Below, piece by piece: positions 49,925 through 62,976 of a DNA stretch of 64,000 nucleotides (its first letter is position 1; each line of letters begins with the position of its first letter). Location of the stretch: positions 25,690,270-25,754,269 of the forward strand of contig JAVDOI010000004.1 of assembly GCA_032191485.1 (NCBI GenBank), given 5' to 3'. The stretch is from Leptoclinus maculatus (lineage: Eukaryota; Chordata; Actinopteri; Perciformes; Stichaeidae). Made by a program: the position numbers and the translations under genes. Below the pieces are notes generated by a model. It did not search any database. It saw only the letters and a program-made list of their open reading frames with translations, and was not told where the DNA came from.

Positions 49925-52129
49925 GTTGAGATAGTTGGGACATGAATGAAGCAGTTAGCAAAGGCCAGAACAGTTATAATTACGTGATCTCTTAAAAGGG
50001 AAGATATCCTTCGATTGTCCTCATTGAGTGTCTGACCGGTCGTTTGTTGTTGTTTTTCGACTGAAAAATGCTTCTCAGCTATGTGACAACTGTGTTGTTT
50101 AATTTTTAATTAGCTTGTTCAACGAGTTTTTTAAAATATTTTTGTACGTCTGCATTGCTTAAATGACAATGAAATGTGGGAGTGTGGCAGGTTTGAAGAG
50201 GACAGGTTCAGAGCTAACAGACCAGGCAGCCACTCTGGTATCATGACTCTTCATCAGTCACAGATATGACGATAATCTCCATAAACTACGACTCTTTGTA
50301 CTCTGGGCATCACTGACATTGACCTCTGTCCTAATAGGCGGAAACACACTCAGTCTTGTGCACAAGTTCACATCCATGAGGTGGGCAGTTACATTAAAGC
50401 TACGAGACGAGATAACTGCCCTCGCAGACGTTTTGGTGTTTATTGAATTTATAAGAGAGGCATGCTTTCTTGTGCATGAGGGCTCTGAGAACAGGCTTTA
50501 TTTGTCCGCATCTGACATTCTCCTCTTCCTCTCCGTCTCCTGAGAAAGTTGACAGTGCATTAGATGCATCCCTCGGGGGGGGGCCGAGGGCTTCGCTTCC
50601 TGTCTGCTTATAAAACCAGACCGAACAAAGACGTTGTTTGTAGTTAAGCCCACTTATTTATTTTTTTGCCTCTTGTTCGGCTTCTCTCTGTGCGACCTAA
50701 AAAGCAAACCGCTGCTGCCGTTCAAACAAAAACCCGGACAGCAGATTATGTCCTGTGGGCAAAGAAAGACAGAATTACATTTTTCTTTTTGCTCGCAGAT
50801 CTCTGCTTTTACGTCATCATCAGCAGCAGCAGCAGCAGCAGCAGCAGGCTGATTGTAACCCAGTCACGCTCATAAGGTCTCATTCTCAGAGGGGCTGTTG
50901 GGCTTTTCCGTCTCTCCCACGTGCAGTGAGGGAAGCCACTGCACAAGGTGGTGTTGAATATTAATCGTAAGGAGAAGGATTTCCGCCTTTCATCCCCCCC
51001 CCGTCCCCTTATCCTCGTTCTTTTGTGGGCTATTGCCACGCAGTAAATTGAAATCACTGAATAGAAAATGAAGGGGGTTAAAAAAACGTTATCCTCCTCT
51101 CTTTGTTTGGGTGTGATGATGATTAGATTAGATCTCTCTCCGCCGCGTGACAGGAGTCTCTTCTTGTGGATAAGTGCAGATGCTGCGTTCCTCATTAGGA
51201 GAGCAGTGACATGAGATAACAGGAGGTGAACTCAAATAAGGAGTAGAGAGGGAAGCGTTCTATATTTCTTATGTTTCTTTGTTATCCTTTCTTTCACACA
51301 CAGGCCCCAATCACAATAATCCACCGTGAAGAAACACTATACATGTGCTCGACTTTTTGTTTTTAAGACGGCGATAATCAGCAGAAAGGAAATGAAATCC
51401 TCCCCTCTCAGTTATAACGGAACTGATGATATTAATTACTCGGCAAATGCTGACAGGGCTGGAGAAAAGGGAAGACGGCTGCGTTCAACACAGATCAAAA
51501 GCCAAAAAAGTCGGTACGAGATGACGACAGCAACAACCTAAAAAGAAAAATTGCCACAAAGGGTTTGCTTTTCCGTACGTGTGTACAAAGATTAAACTTT
51601 GCTGTGTATACAAGCACAATGTCACAAGAGCTAGACTAAATGGACGTCCTCTTTTAGGTTTAGACAGATGCTGTATAACTGGGGACACTGTGGTAAAAAT
51701 AATGGTGTTTGCGTACTAACCAGTAGCCTGTCAAATGCATTGATGCATAGCTGTGTGTAGGTCTGCATGAGAGTTAACATTTTAGTCCAAATCTTCATGT
51801 TTTCTCAGAATTGCAGTGCAAAATGATGCATAGTTACTGCTCATTTGTTTAAATGCAGAAGTCGAAACGTTGGTACGACTAGAGGTTTTTGTACTTTTAA
51901 GAGTCATGCTAGAATGCTGTGATGAGATTTTGTGAGATTTATCCCTTTTAAAGTAGAAGTATTTCTGTATTCCTTGCTTGTTAGTAAACCGCTTAATTTC
52001 TCAAAGGAAAAAAAAAAAGACGAGCTTTCTTAATGACTTTGCTTTTGTTGATCCAAATCAATTGAGCCTTGAGGGACCAAATTATCAAAAAAAAAAAAAT
52101 GTTATTTTAGGGTTGTTTTCCAATCTGTG

Positions 52130-52135
52130 AATAAA
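52130..52135 (+). terminator. Candidate poly(A) signal for CBARP
   Basis: AATAAA in an AT-rich context, 4.2 kb beyond the stop codon. The assignment rests only on the absence of earlier strong signals outside repeats. Confidence 0.25.
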
Positions 52136-52150
52136 TGAATGAAGCTAAAA

Positions 52151-53375
52151 GTGTTTCTAACTCGCTTTATTTCAAGGGGATGGTCGTTAATCGAGGCGTG
52201 GGAACGGATCGCAGATAAGATTCCCTCTCATGAATCTCATTTCATTTTTCCTCTGTTGCTTTGGCTCGTATTGATTTCTTGCCTCTCCTTATCACCTCCT
52301 CCAGATTAATTGGAAAGAAAAGCCAAATCCAGCCGGTGATCTACAAAGGGTCTGTCTTCTTCTTCGCACCTTTATAATTTATCGGACTGGCCTGTAGCCT
52401 TGAACTGCGGGGCCAAAGTCTAGAAGAGAGCTAAGAGGGAAATGCAGATGTACTACGATACAAAAAGTTATGTAATATGCCATGCCAACACAAACAATTT
52501 TACCCAATATAAATATGATTAATTGGCTCTTACACACAGTATGCATGCATGCACATGTGAGTGTATTATTATCCTGACCAAAATAGCGTTGAGTTATTAA
52601 TTACAATTGTCAAAGAATGATTATTTAATATTCCTTAAAATCAATGAAGAAGAACAACCAGACAAAGCAATAAGAAGGAGGCGTAATGCTTATTCAAACA
52701 AACAGTCTGCACTCTGTTTCTGCCTCAAGCTACATCATTTCATTTATTAACTTTGAAGAACTCAATTTTCATAACATCAAATGTATTGTCTTCTATGAAA
52801 TCCCTGTCAGTCTACTGATTTAATACACATCACTATGCGCTTCATACTGACGGACTGCAGAGTGAACAGGCTGGGGGGAAAGGGGGGGCGTCTCAGACTC
52901 TCCTCTGTGTTTGTTTCACTCTTTTGCATCATCCTGTGCCTTTCCTCCGTCACCCGTCATTGTCCGTCAGCCAATCGCTGAGCAGGACACCTCAACTGTG
53001 AGCCAATGCTGACTTTGCAGAGGGGGTTCCTTCCCAGTGTGAAGGTACGTCAACGGCTGTGCAGTGTGGAAAATCCAGCGTTACATCCTTTGAGGCTGGT
53101 CACGTATATCCAATGTGAATGAAAGCCCCTGAGCTGTCTGCACTGGAGCAACAGGGGCCCAACAGCAAATTTGGCTCAAACACATCGACGTACAAAGATT
53201 CATACATTCATAATCCCACTGACATTTATAATAAGGCAAGTGCCTAAAAAATGCAGCCTCTGAACATAGCCTTATTCAATATGTCATATGATACCCGTTG
53301 AGATATGTATGGCAATTAATACATAATCTAATGTTGTTTATCCATGTTTTGTATTGTTAACACCATTTCCCATCA
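52151..53375. other. No feature recognised
   Basis: Intergenic sequence without conserved frames. STK11, expected downstream by synteny, was searched for by its kinase motifs and not seen. Confidence 0.4.
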
Positions 53376-54754
53376 TGCTTGGACCGTTGTGTGTAAAATG
53401 CGAAGGCTCGATAAAGGAGATGAGTCCAGGGGCGAGTCGGTTGTTCATGGTGAGTTCAAACCAAGCGGCAAACTCTGCAGAGAAAAAAATGAAACCAAAA
53501 ACTGCAGTTCCTCTAGTGGCCACTTGAGGCTGGCTCTAACATTAAAATGCCCGACTTTACAGCAGAAACATGTTTACAGCCTGGTACCAAAAACGGTTTT
53601 GGTCTCTATAGCTAATGTTCCCGTTCATGACAACTGTACGGGGCGGGGGGGGGGGGGGGACATTTTTATACAACTCGCCTGTTTGAATCATATTAAGGCT
53701 TAAAGGCTGGTGCCGTCACAGCCGCTAGCTGTCTGCTCAGCGCAGTCTCAGATGATTTCAGTCACTAAAATGTACCTCTCTGCTGTGTTGGTGCCTTTTG
53801 GAGAATTTTTAAAGCAATATCGGACACAATAGGACTTGCTATGCGGTTAATTGTGACTTCCTGCTGGCCAATATGCGGGCGTTAGATGATGGTCTGGTTG
53901 ACATCCGCGCCGCAATCAGTTTCCAACGGGATTTAGTTTCTCTAAATCCTGGGGTAATGTTACCGGACATTGCCCTTCGACTGTTTTTCTAAATTATAAT
54001 ACACCAATCTGACAGAACATGACTTGAGTTGTACCTTGTTTTTACGGTAGGTCGTACAAACAAGCATGATTATGGCTAGCCTAAATTAGCATCTCAATTA
54101 ACAGCACAGTTAACGAGAATCACGGATGCACCTTGCTTACCAAGTTAGCTAGTGCAAGCATTAGCTGCTATCTTAGCATTAGCTGCTGACTTATGTTCAT
54201 TTTACTATAGGGACCGTCTCCCACGAAGCCTCACTCTTCCCCAGCTCCACCCTTTCAAAAAATATCCTCATACAACGGTTCGTACAGGAAACAACTAAGC
54301 TAGGTTTAGGCAACAAAACGACTTGGTTTGGTTAAGAAAAAAGATCGTGGTTTGGGTTAAAATAACTACGGAAGTGTGACTTAAGTAAGAAAGTTACATG
54401 ACAAATAAATCAACATTGACTTCGTGATTCACACGGGGCACGAACAGCCGTTCCCTCGGTCAAAGATTAGTTTTTGTTTGACCTATCCTCCCGTCTTGTA
54501 TAGTTTTTTGCCATCTTTATACTTTAATACAAATTGATTTTGTTGGATATCTACGAATTACAGTGTATTCATTTTCATAGATATGGCTACAAACGCTGTA
54601 TGAGAACAGCCTGCCTCCAGATATGGTCACTTCTGGTTCCAGAAAACCAAGATGGCGACGGCCAGAACCACCCTCTTTGAGCTTCACTTTTGCTCTTTGT
54701 AACCTATGGGTGACATCACGGAGACTACGTCCATATTTTACACAGTTTATGTCT
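53376..54754. repeat. Composite of dispersed fish repeats
   Basis: Pieces I recognise as high-copy teleost repeats: CTAGTGGCCACTTGAGGCTG with ATGTTTACAGCCTGGTAC (53512-53590), a lower-complexity piece with GGTTTAGGCAACAAAACGAC and TGGTTTGGTTAAG (about 54300-54420), and GTCACTTCTGGTTCCAGAAA with GGGTGACATCACGGAGACTA (about 54625-54745). A G run is at 53645-53659. Their order suggests nested insertions. Confidence 0.5.
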
Positions 54755-56919
54755 GTTATAACAGCAGGAAAGACAAACATTTTAGACGGCAGAGCTTACA
54801 GCTAAAAGGTTGTAAAAATGACAGTAGAACAGTCTTTTGGTGAATCTTAATAATATGGACAAAACTAGGTGACCGGAGTATCCGCACTGTCATGCTAGTA
54901 CATTATTCCCTTAATCCCTTAACTCAACAAAGGTTAGTAGGTCAGTACTGTTGTGGATGCTAGGTTTTCAATATGCATAGTGATGCAAATGACAAACTGC
55001 TCAGAATTACAGAAGCTAGCTCGGATGTGACCTCAGGACTTTGGCTCCGGGGATTGAAGTTGTGACCGTGTGCGTAGAGGATGCTTCCACTTCTTATTCT
55101 GCTTTCCCGCTTTGTAACTGCATCGCTGGCTTTTTCATGTCAGCATGAAAACTAAAGTGGATCTTTAGCAGCTGGGGAAGTCTTACAGAGAAAGACAAGC
55201 CACAAAAACAAAACAAACTAAATCCCATGAATACAGATGTTGAGAGATGCCTCAGCTGTCAAGGTTTGTTACAGCTCGGTTACCTCACTCCACTAAGCAA
55301 ACACAGTGTCGTATTCAGTCCATTCACAAACCAAACTATTGCTCACACCGTCTAGAACCACAAATTGAGATGATGGTGATGGTGTTCCCTGTTTCGTGCC
55401 CTTGCGTCACACGCCCGCCCACACATCGCACATTTAAGGTCTACCCTCCACACATGAATGAACACATATTGGCAAATTCCCCTCCACCTCCCCTCCTGCT
55501 CTGCCTCCGACACAAGACGGCTGTAGTCAGGGATGTTTCAGAGAGGAAAACCCTCTCCCTCCCTCCCTCCCCACCACCACCACCACCTGCTCCCTCATTC
55601 CCCCTCCACCCACGCATTAACCACCTCCTCACAGATTTCCTTTTAATGGAGCAGCTCCAGGCGGCGGTCGAATGTGCAAGAAATGCCTGTGACTCACCGG
55701 GTTCCTCTCAGCTCACGATTAGGCGGCTATTCTATTTCTCACTTATTATGTGCGGCTAAATAAATGTGATGCCAAATGCTGATAAGTGTGAAATAATGTC
55801 AACTGAACAGACCTCAGCTGTGTGTTAGACAGAACATAAAGCTAAAAAAGAAAAGAGGGTTTTACTACTGTGGTGTTGTTTTGTGAATTGCTCAGGGAAA
55901 TAGCGCAGAGCCAAGTTATTACTTTTAACTCATGATGCCTGAAATAGCAGCGAAAGGCAGTTTAATGAACAATGGTACCATTAGATATGTGGCATCTGTG
56001 CGTGCAGATGGATCGTGATAGAGGGAGGATTTTTTTTATTCTTTTGCAAATAAATCGAGGACTGGGAGACTCTGTTAAAGCGCCTAAGCTTGTGGTGCTA
56101 AATGAGTCATAGAGAAAAAAGAAGGGGAAAAGAAAGAGAGCGAAAATGAAGACAGTGACAGACAGATGAAGAAGAGGAGAAAGAGGAAGACGCAGAACGG
56201 GGCTGGCAGAGATGAGAAGGAAAAAAGACGGCGAAGAAAGTACAGAGAACAGGAGAAAACCCTAGAAAGCTGATTATGCAGCATCTCCTTCCCACGCAGT
56301 CTGCCCACGCTTCCTCTCTCTCCACCACCTTCCTCCTCCACCTCCTCCTCCTCCTCCTCCTCCTCGTTCAGGATTCTGCTCCATCCATTCCTCCCTCCCT
56401 CCCCCTCCTCAGCTGCGTCATCCCCCCCCCAACCTCCTCCCACCTCTGAGGGGGACGGAGCAGAACTCTCCACTAGCTTTGTTTTTACATGCAGACTGAA
56501 GCTTTTAGGCTATTTGTTACACTCCATGATGAGTTGAAGGACAAAAAAAAACACCCACGCACATGCAGACGTTATTCCACACCCTGGAGAGTTGTCACGT
56601 ATCGATCGAGCTGCAGACATGTGTTTCATTAACGCTTGTGGAGAGATCCTGCTCAGGCTTCTCATCAGCAGCTGACGGCAGAAACAGTGTTTATGAGGTT
56701 AAACGTGGACTAAAGGGGAAATAGTGTTGTTGGGGAGTTTCCTCGCCAGTCCTGTGTGTGTGTGTGGTTACTGTGATTACAGCTGAAGGTGGAAACTCTT
56801 TTGTCCGGATCTCTGTCTGATCCTGCAGATACAGAGGTTTTCTTGTTAACCTGTCGCACACAGACTCCTGAGTGCTCCAGTCCTCCTTAAAGGGACCTTA
56901 GAGGGGCCTTAAAGGGACC
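54755..56919. other. No gene; pyrimidine- and purine-rich stretches
   Basis: Contains (CCT)n-like sequence at about 55555-55590 and 56330-56365 and a purine-rich stretch at 56110-56260. A 170-codon + strand frame at 55247-55759 is Pro-rich through the CCT tract, lacks family resemblance and is not called. Confidence 0.45.
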
Positions 56920-57506
56920 TTAAAGGGACAGTGTGTAGGATTTGGTGACACCCCTTCGCTCACTCCTCCGTCTCCAAGACTGCAGGTAACGTCAGCCGCC
57001 GAGTGCAAAAACGTGGTCACGCCGTTCTCCTCGCTCAGTGGCCATCCATACAACACATTCTCGCCTCATTATTGTCAAATGCAGACACTTGGTCAGTGGC
57101 CTTAGTTTCAAACTACGACGTCTAGCGTTGGTTTTAAACTTGTCAGGGACGGCAAAATAAACTTCTGTGTTCACAGGAAGTTAAACGTGATGAGTTAGAA
57201 GTTAGAGCGTGGTTGACGTTAACTCGACAACTCACTTGACAAAAAGTCCTGCGTTTGTTTGATCCATCCACCCCGCCTCCCGCTTTGTGGACCTTCCTGC
57301 TCTTTGTAATATGTCAGTTGCTCTAACTGTCTAATAATGTTAGTGGGTTAGGGGCACTGACCAACCGTCGGTATTTGGCAGGTTGGGAGTGAGACCGGGT
57401 TGATCCATACCATAATAACACTACCGTAAGAGCGGAAAGTAAAGAAAACAGTTATATTCCATACCTGCTAACAGATCCCTCAAAATGCTGCACACTGGCC
57501 CTTTAA
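56920..57506. mobile_element. MITE with TTAAAGGG ends
   Basis: The left end TTAAAGGGACAGTGTGTAGG and the inverted right end TTAAAGGGCCAGTGTGCAGC are terminal inverted repeats of a 587-bp element common in teleosts. The TTAAAGGGAC end motif is also repeated two or three times just upstream (56887-56920). Confidence 0.7.
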
Positions 57507-58800
57507 GACAACCTGGGAGAGACGGGGGTCGGTGCTGAGGTAGAATATAGAGTGACTCACTACATCTTGGGACTTCCAAAACATCAACACCGATGTCCAC
57601 AGTATCCCACCGGGATGTGACTGGAGGATTATGACTCAAATTATCCTCCTAATCAAAACATCAATTGTCCAGGTGACACACGACCTGGGGAACTGAGTGG
57701 GACGAATTAAGTTGCTGAAGAGACTGACCAATAAGAAAATAGATGATTAAAAGCAACTAATCGCTATTTTTTTTTTTTCGAATAATGTGTCAAATGTAAA
57801 AAACAAGCTCCCCGCGACCTCTACGGAGCTTTATAGTGAGTTTCAGCTCATTGTTTAGATTTACTACTGAAAATAAAAAAGCTTATTCAGATAAAAATCA
57901 CATCGAATTGGCAATATCCATTGCACACGAGATGTAAACTTACCACGGGGATAATATACAGTACGGGGCTAACAAAGCCTAAAAAGGTAAGAAGAGTTAC
58001 CTCTAATGGTCCTCAGGGTTTTAGTTTGAAAGTCCTCTCCTCTTGTGTCTTGTTTGTTTTCCTGCCCGTGTGATTGTCAGCCCCGCCCACATGAGTTTCA
58101 CCTGTTGCTCACCTGTCCCTCGTCATCTCCCTCTTTTGCTCGTGTACTTTGTCTCGACGCTCTGCTTGTCTCTTGACAGTTTGTCTTCGTTTTGTTTGCC
58201 CGTTGCCTGCATCTCTGACTCCCACTTAGTCAGCCCTTTTTTGTTTATTGAATCATTCACCTGCACCAGTCAGCCTGCTTTCGTTTCTGCGTTTGGCTCC
58301 TTCTGCTGCCTCTGCACTCCAAACTGCGACATAAACGAGTCGTCATTAAATAAAAGGCCTTGACCGAATTCCATTTTTTTTGTCATTATGTGCAAATCAG
58401 AAAAGCAGACAGCCTCTGTGTACCACCTCACCTTCAACTACAAAAGCTCATTTTTTTTCCATTTGTCCAACACACGTCTTCATCCGAGCTGTGTGTCAAT
58501 TAACTGACAACGAGGCGTTTGATGGGGCCGTCTTATTACAAGAACACAGGAAACAACTTCCCATAATAGCATGTTTTCCCTCATTTAATCAGAGCTAACA
58601 ATTGTTCTTGGAAGAAAGAAGAGTGTTACGTGCCCCCTTACTCAGTTTTTTTTTTGCCTCCCCCATCTCTCCTCACACCACCCGCCTCCTTCACAGTGTG
58701 CTTCTCAGCTGTGGGTTTACTGATTAGCCTGATCCATAAATAAGTAATCAAAGCGAGAGCAGCGACATTCGGCTCGCCCTTATTATCAACCAGCTCTATC
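57507..58800. other. Intergenic, repeat-like pyrimidine-rich patch
   Basis: About 58040-58360 is a T/C-rich stretch ending in AAATAAAAGGC that resembles the 3' ends of fish retroelements, but I cannot assign a family. The rest is unassigned. Confidence 0.35.
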
Positions 58801-58989
58801 GCACTCACACACACTCACACACACACACACATACACTCACACTCACACTCACACTCACACACACACACACACACACACACACCTTTTCAGATTCCCTTTT
58901 AACCTCTCTTTATGTGTTTTATTGGAGGATAACCGAGAGACAACTTGAAGTGTATCTCCTGCTCTGATGAATACAACAGTAGAAATAAC

Positions 58990-59062
<73 letters not shown>
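58801..59062. repeat. (CA)n and (TG)n in inverted arrangement
   Basis: An interrupted CA tract at about 58801-58882 and a perfect TG tract at 58992-59062 lie 109 bp apart and could pair as a hairpin. Confidence 0.95.
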
Positions 59063-59063
<1 letters not shown>

Positions 59064-59266
59064 CCAAGGGACAGTTGGATGGGTAAAGAAAAAGGGAAAC
59101 GTACAGTCAGTGCCGAGTGTGACTAAACTGACTGCAGCAGAATGACTCACACTGTTGCTATGGCAACCTAAAGACACGCTCTCCTCTATATTGTGCTAAA
59201 GGGGGAGAAAATGTAAGGTGTTTTTTCAGAAGTCGAGAGGAAAGGGGGTTGCAGAGAGCATAAACG

Positions 59267-59288
59267 CCTCTCTCTCTCTCTCTCTCTT

Positions 59289-59333
<45 letters not shown>

Positions 59334-59376
59334 AGCAAAAGGTAAAAACAAAGCCAAAATGCTCTCCTACAACCAC

Positions 59377-59420
<44 letters not shown>
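59267..59420. repeat. (TC)n, (TA)n and (CT)n cluster
   Basis: TC at 59267-59287, (TA)20 at 59291-59330 and CT at about 59379-59420. The open frames across them encode dipeptide repeats only. Confidence 0.95.
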
Positions 59421-59421
<1 letters not shown>

Positions 59422-59423
59422 AG

Positions 59424-59507
59424 CACTGCAGTATGAAACCCAGCGGCTCCGTCTCCTCCACTGTAGTGGCCTGATGTCTGTGGGTGTCGAGCTTGCCGAT
59501 GTCCTTG
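59424..59507 (+). other. Possible isolated exon, unidentified
   Basis: An 84-nt stretch between a CT-rich tract ending CTCTCAG and a donor GTAGGT. In phase 1 it is open and reads LQYETQRLRLLHCSGLMSVG, then VELADVL. Length is a multiple of three and composition looks coding, but I recognise no family and no partner exon. Chance is quite possible. Confidence 0.18.
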
Positions 59508-60537
59508 GTAGGTAAAAGCCATGTCGGATGAAGTCTGGCCTCCCACCACCTAAAACCCCTTTAGAATATTCATTATGAGCCAAAGTTAGGATGGTCCCGG
59601 TTATTCATACGGCATGTTCTTCTTGTGATGTGTAACGAATGGAGTTAGCAATTAAGCTGCAAATACCACAGAGCAATGATTTCTAGGAAGTACTGCACTT
59701 AAACACTTGAATGCTTCAGGTTAACGTTTCCCAATGTGAGTTTTTTTTAAATATGAAGAATAGACTTTTTACAGTGTACCGGTTAAACTTTCCCTTTTCC
59801 ATCAGCAAGTCCTTCTCTAATAGAAATTCATATATGAACATAAATTCACACCACATAACACACCAGGGTGGAACAACAGAAACATATTGCTCAGTAGAAA
59901 TCTGTCTACACATACTGGAGATCCAGAGGGTGATGAAAGGAAACTTGTTACAGAATAATGAGTTCTGTGAGATATTCCAACTCTAATGTATAAGTACTTT
60001 AACAGAGTGATAAAAGCCACATGCCAATCTCAAGGAATTTCCCCGAAACCCAGTAAGAAGAAAATATATTCTTAAAGAATTTGGAGTTGGAGCGGTTGAG
60101 GAAATAAGGAAAATATATATTTAATTTCCTCCTGGATAAAAGAGGTGAATTTGAGATTAATCCAACACTCAAACTCTTAAGATTGGTCATTTTTGAAGGG
60201 AATAAAAAAAAAAAGTTGGTTTTGGTGTTTGTGTTTCAAAACAGGGACTTGGACTTTGTTGTCAATATTGTTACTGGGGAAGTTTGTTGTACATAAATGT
60301 GGATAATTTAAGACTATGTCTGGTTGGAACCATTGGAAAAGTTAAAACTCTCGAGTCAGTCTCTAAAGACAAGAACGCTCTGATGGTGTCCTCGTTAACT
60401 GATATCTTTAAGTTCATTTGAGACAGCCCTGTTTTTATGGTTTTATTTTATTTATGGACTTTTATTATCGTTTTATTTCTGTCTTTTTTGTATATGATGG
60501 GATTTAATTTATTTATTTTTCTCGTGTTTCCATGCTA
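59508..60537. other. No feature recognised
   Basis: AT-leaning sequence with short unsupported open frames. Confidence 0.4.
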
Positions 60538-61140
60538 CTATGGAAGCCCATTCCCGCCAGCAAAAAAAAAATAAGATCACTAATAAAAAAGAAAAAAAAA
60601 TAGTAACTTAAAAATAAAAAAATAAAAATGTAATTCACAAAAAAAAAATAATAATCCACCCACAAAATAAATAATAATAATTATAATAATTTTTTATTTT
60701 TTTTATTTTACTTTTTTTCCACCAAAAAAAAAACTTTTGGTGCATCCATCTGTAACACTGACCAGATTTTTCCAGTTGCTATAGAAAGTCGAAATTATGA
60801 GATACTTTAACACAACAGTCATAGAAGCAGCTATGACATATGAATGGATTGTGAGTACATTGAAGACTTCTTTAAAACGTGGCTTTACAACACATGAAAT
60901 ACAGATGATGTTTCACATGGATTGTACTGAGCAAACGCACCCTTGAAGCTCTGGAGTATAAAGAATGAAACCAATGTGGCTGAGGTGGCGACCAATAAAC
61001 TATGGAAGCCCATTCACGCCAGCAAAAAAAATCAAAATAAGATCACCAAAAAAAATTATAATAATTAATTCACAAAAAAGAAAAAAAAAGAAAAAATGAA
61101 TTCACAAAAAAAAAAAATAATAATAATTAATTCACAAAAA

Positions 61141-61180
<40 letters not shown>

Positions 61181-61734
61181 TTTTAACTTTTTCTCTGTCA
61201 GCAAAAAAGAAAAACATTTTTTTTCCAGTTGCTGTTTATTGGTCGCCACCTCAGCCACATTGGTTTCATTCTTTATACTCCAGAGCTGCTTCTTGCTTAA
61301 CATTCTATTCAAGGGTGCGTTTGCTCAGTACAATCCATGTGAAACATCATCTGTATTTCATGTGTTGTAAAGCCACGTTTTAAAGAAGTCTTCAATGTAC
61401 TCACAATCCATTCATATGTCATAGCTGCTTCTATGACTATGACTGTTGTGTTAAAGTATCTCATTATCTTTCTATAGCAACTGGACAAATCTGGTGTGTT
61501 ATGGTTACAGATGGATGCACCAAAAGTTTTTTGTTTTTTTTTGCTGGTGGAAAAAAAGTAAAATAAAAGAAAATAAAAAAGTATTAGAATTATTATTATT
61601 TATTTTGTGCGTGGATTTTTTTTTTTTTGTGAATTACATTTTTTTTCTTTTTTTTTAAGTTACTATTTTTTTCTTTTTCTTTTTTTTTAGTGATCTTTTT
61701 TTTTTTTTTGGCTGGTGGGAATGGGCTTCCATAG
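60538..61734. repeat. Large near-perfect inverted repeat (palindrome), 1.2 kb
   Basis: The left arm begins CTATGGAAGCCCATTCCCGC and the right arm ends with its inverse, ATGGGCTTCCATAG. Unique-looking core sequence of about 250 bp in the left arm (60752-60998) is repeated inverted in the right arm (about 61229-61500) with very few differences, the clearest being a 20-bp insertion in the right arm (near 61291-61310). Between the arms lies another copy of the end motif (60998-61020) with A/T-homopolymer runs and (TA)10. It is probably a fold-back transposable element or an inverted duplication of one. There is no credible ORF. Confidence 0.85.
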
Positions 61735-62934
61735 GTTACTGTAAGCTTTCTTTTTTTCATGCAAATTCATCATTTTACACTGTAGTGTAACCGCAACTAT
61801 TTTTAGTGTGGCATGTGGAGTGCAAAGTTAGCCAGCTAAGGTTTTAATGTCATCAAACATAGTCATTTTCTGGCTAATCTTGTGACTGCAGTGCGGATAG
61901 CAAGTGGCTAACCTCTCAAAAAGTTGAGTAACAGTGACTGGGTGTTTTTTATTAATCGTTCAAGGGAATGCTGAAATACAGATGAAGGGTTGGCTTTCTC
62001 TGTTCTCTCATAAAAGTCACACAGTCCTCAGCAAAAAGAAGAAATACATAACCCCACCTCCTTTTCTGACCTCCCCGCTAATAATTTATCTACAGTCCCT
62101 ACATTGCGTTAAAATAATATGTGTCCTCACTTCAAATTGGAAAAGGAAGTAATCTAATTTCCCACCACACATGCACCAGTCTGACATTCTTAACCTACCA
62201 TTAATTGGCAATAGAAAATGAATCGGGCCGTTCCCCTCTCTCTGTGTCCTCCCACTCTGGAGATGGGAGGAAACACAAAACACAGAAGTAAGGGCAGAGA
62301 AGAGCGATGGCCCTCGTCTTTAATTTAATTGGGTCCTGTGTGGACGCAGTCACAGTTCCATGCAGCTCATTAAGCTCCACTATGGAAAAATAAATGTTCC
62401 AATTCAAAGACTAACACAATAAAAACAAGATAGGATAATAAATAAACTGACATAATTTCCCCTGAGGAGACAGATCTGACTTCAAGGGAAGTAGGTTGTA
62501 GTGCAGTCAGACAAACATGTAATAACGGGGAATAAGAAAAGATTATTCTCTTTAATTTCCTGCCTGCCAGCCAGCCGCTACACGCTGACAGAGTCGGTGA
62601 TTGAGGAGGCTTTGATTGTAAACGGCTCCGAAGAGACACCGTGGCCTTTGTCACCTCGCTCAACTCACCAAGACGTCACCGCAGCAAGAGTGGGAGGATG
62701 AAAAAAAGTTGTCTCATAAGAATGTTTAAGCTACTACAGCAGAGAGGCACTTACTGAAGATGCTGCTGTACTTTCTAATTAAATCTCGACAGAATCGTGA
62801 CTTTGTTGAATCTCACACAATCTATGCAAAAGATATTAAGAGCTTTCATTGTATATTTTTATTCTGCATTCATGATTGATCAGCCATCTATTTGTGTGTG
62901 TATATATGGATGTCTGCATGTGAATGTGTGCTTG

Positions 62935-62976
<42 letters not shown>

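Larger units (their letters stand above)
47934..52150 (+). other. Probable long CBARP 3' UTR
   Basis: No coding exon was recognised for over 4 kb after the stop. AATAAA at 52130-52135 in a T- and A-rich setting is a candidate poly(A) signal; an earlier AATAAA near 49289 lies inside the hAT insertion. A (CAG)n tract of about 9 units is at 50820-50847. Whether the transcript runs this far is inferred. Confidence 0.3.

Noticed and set aside
55247..55759. 170-codon + strand frame, Pro-rich
   Set aside because: Runs through a CCT-rich simple stretch; no known domain and no promoter or splice context.
56084..56473. 129-codon minus-strand frame with a poly-Glu stretch
   Set aside because: Produced by (CCT)n and purine-rich DNA; no conserved features.
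62501..62701. Frame reading RYTLTESVIEEALIVNGSEE
   Set aside because: The RYTLTE match to CBARP exon 5 is a short coincidence; the rest differs and no splice context fits.
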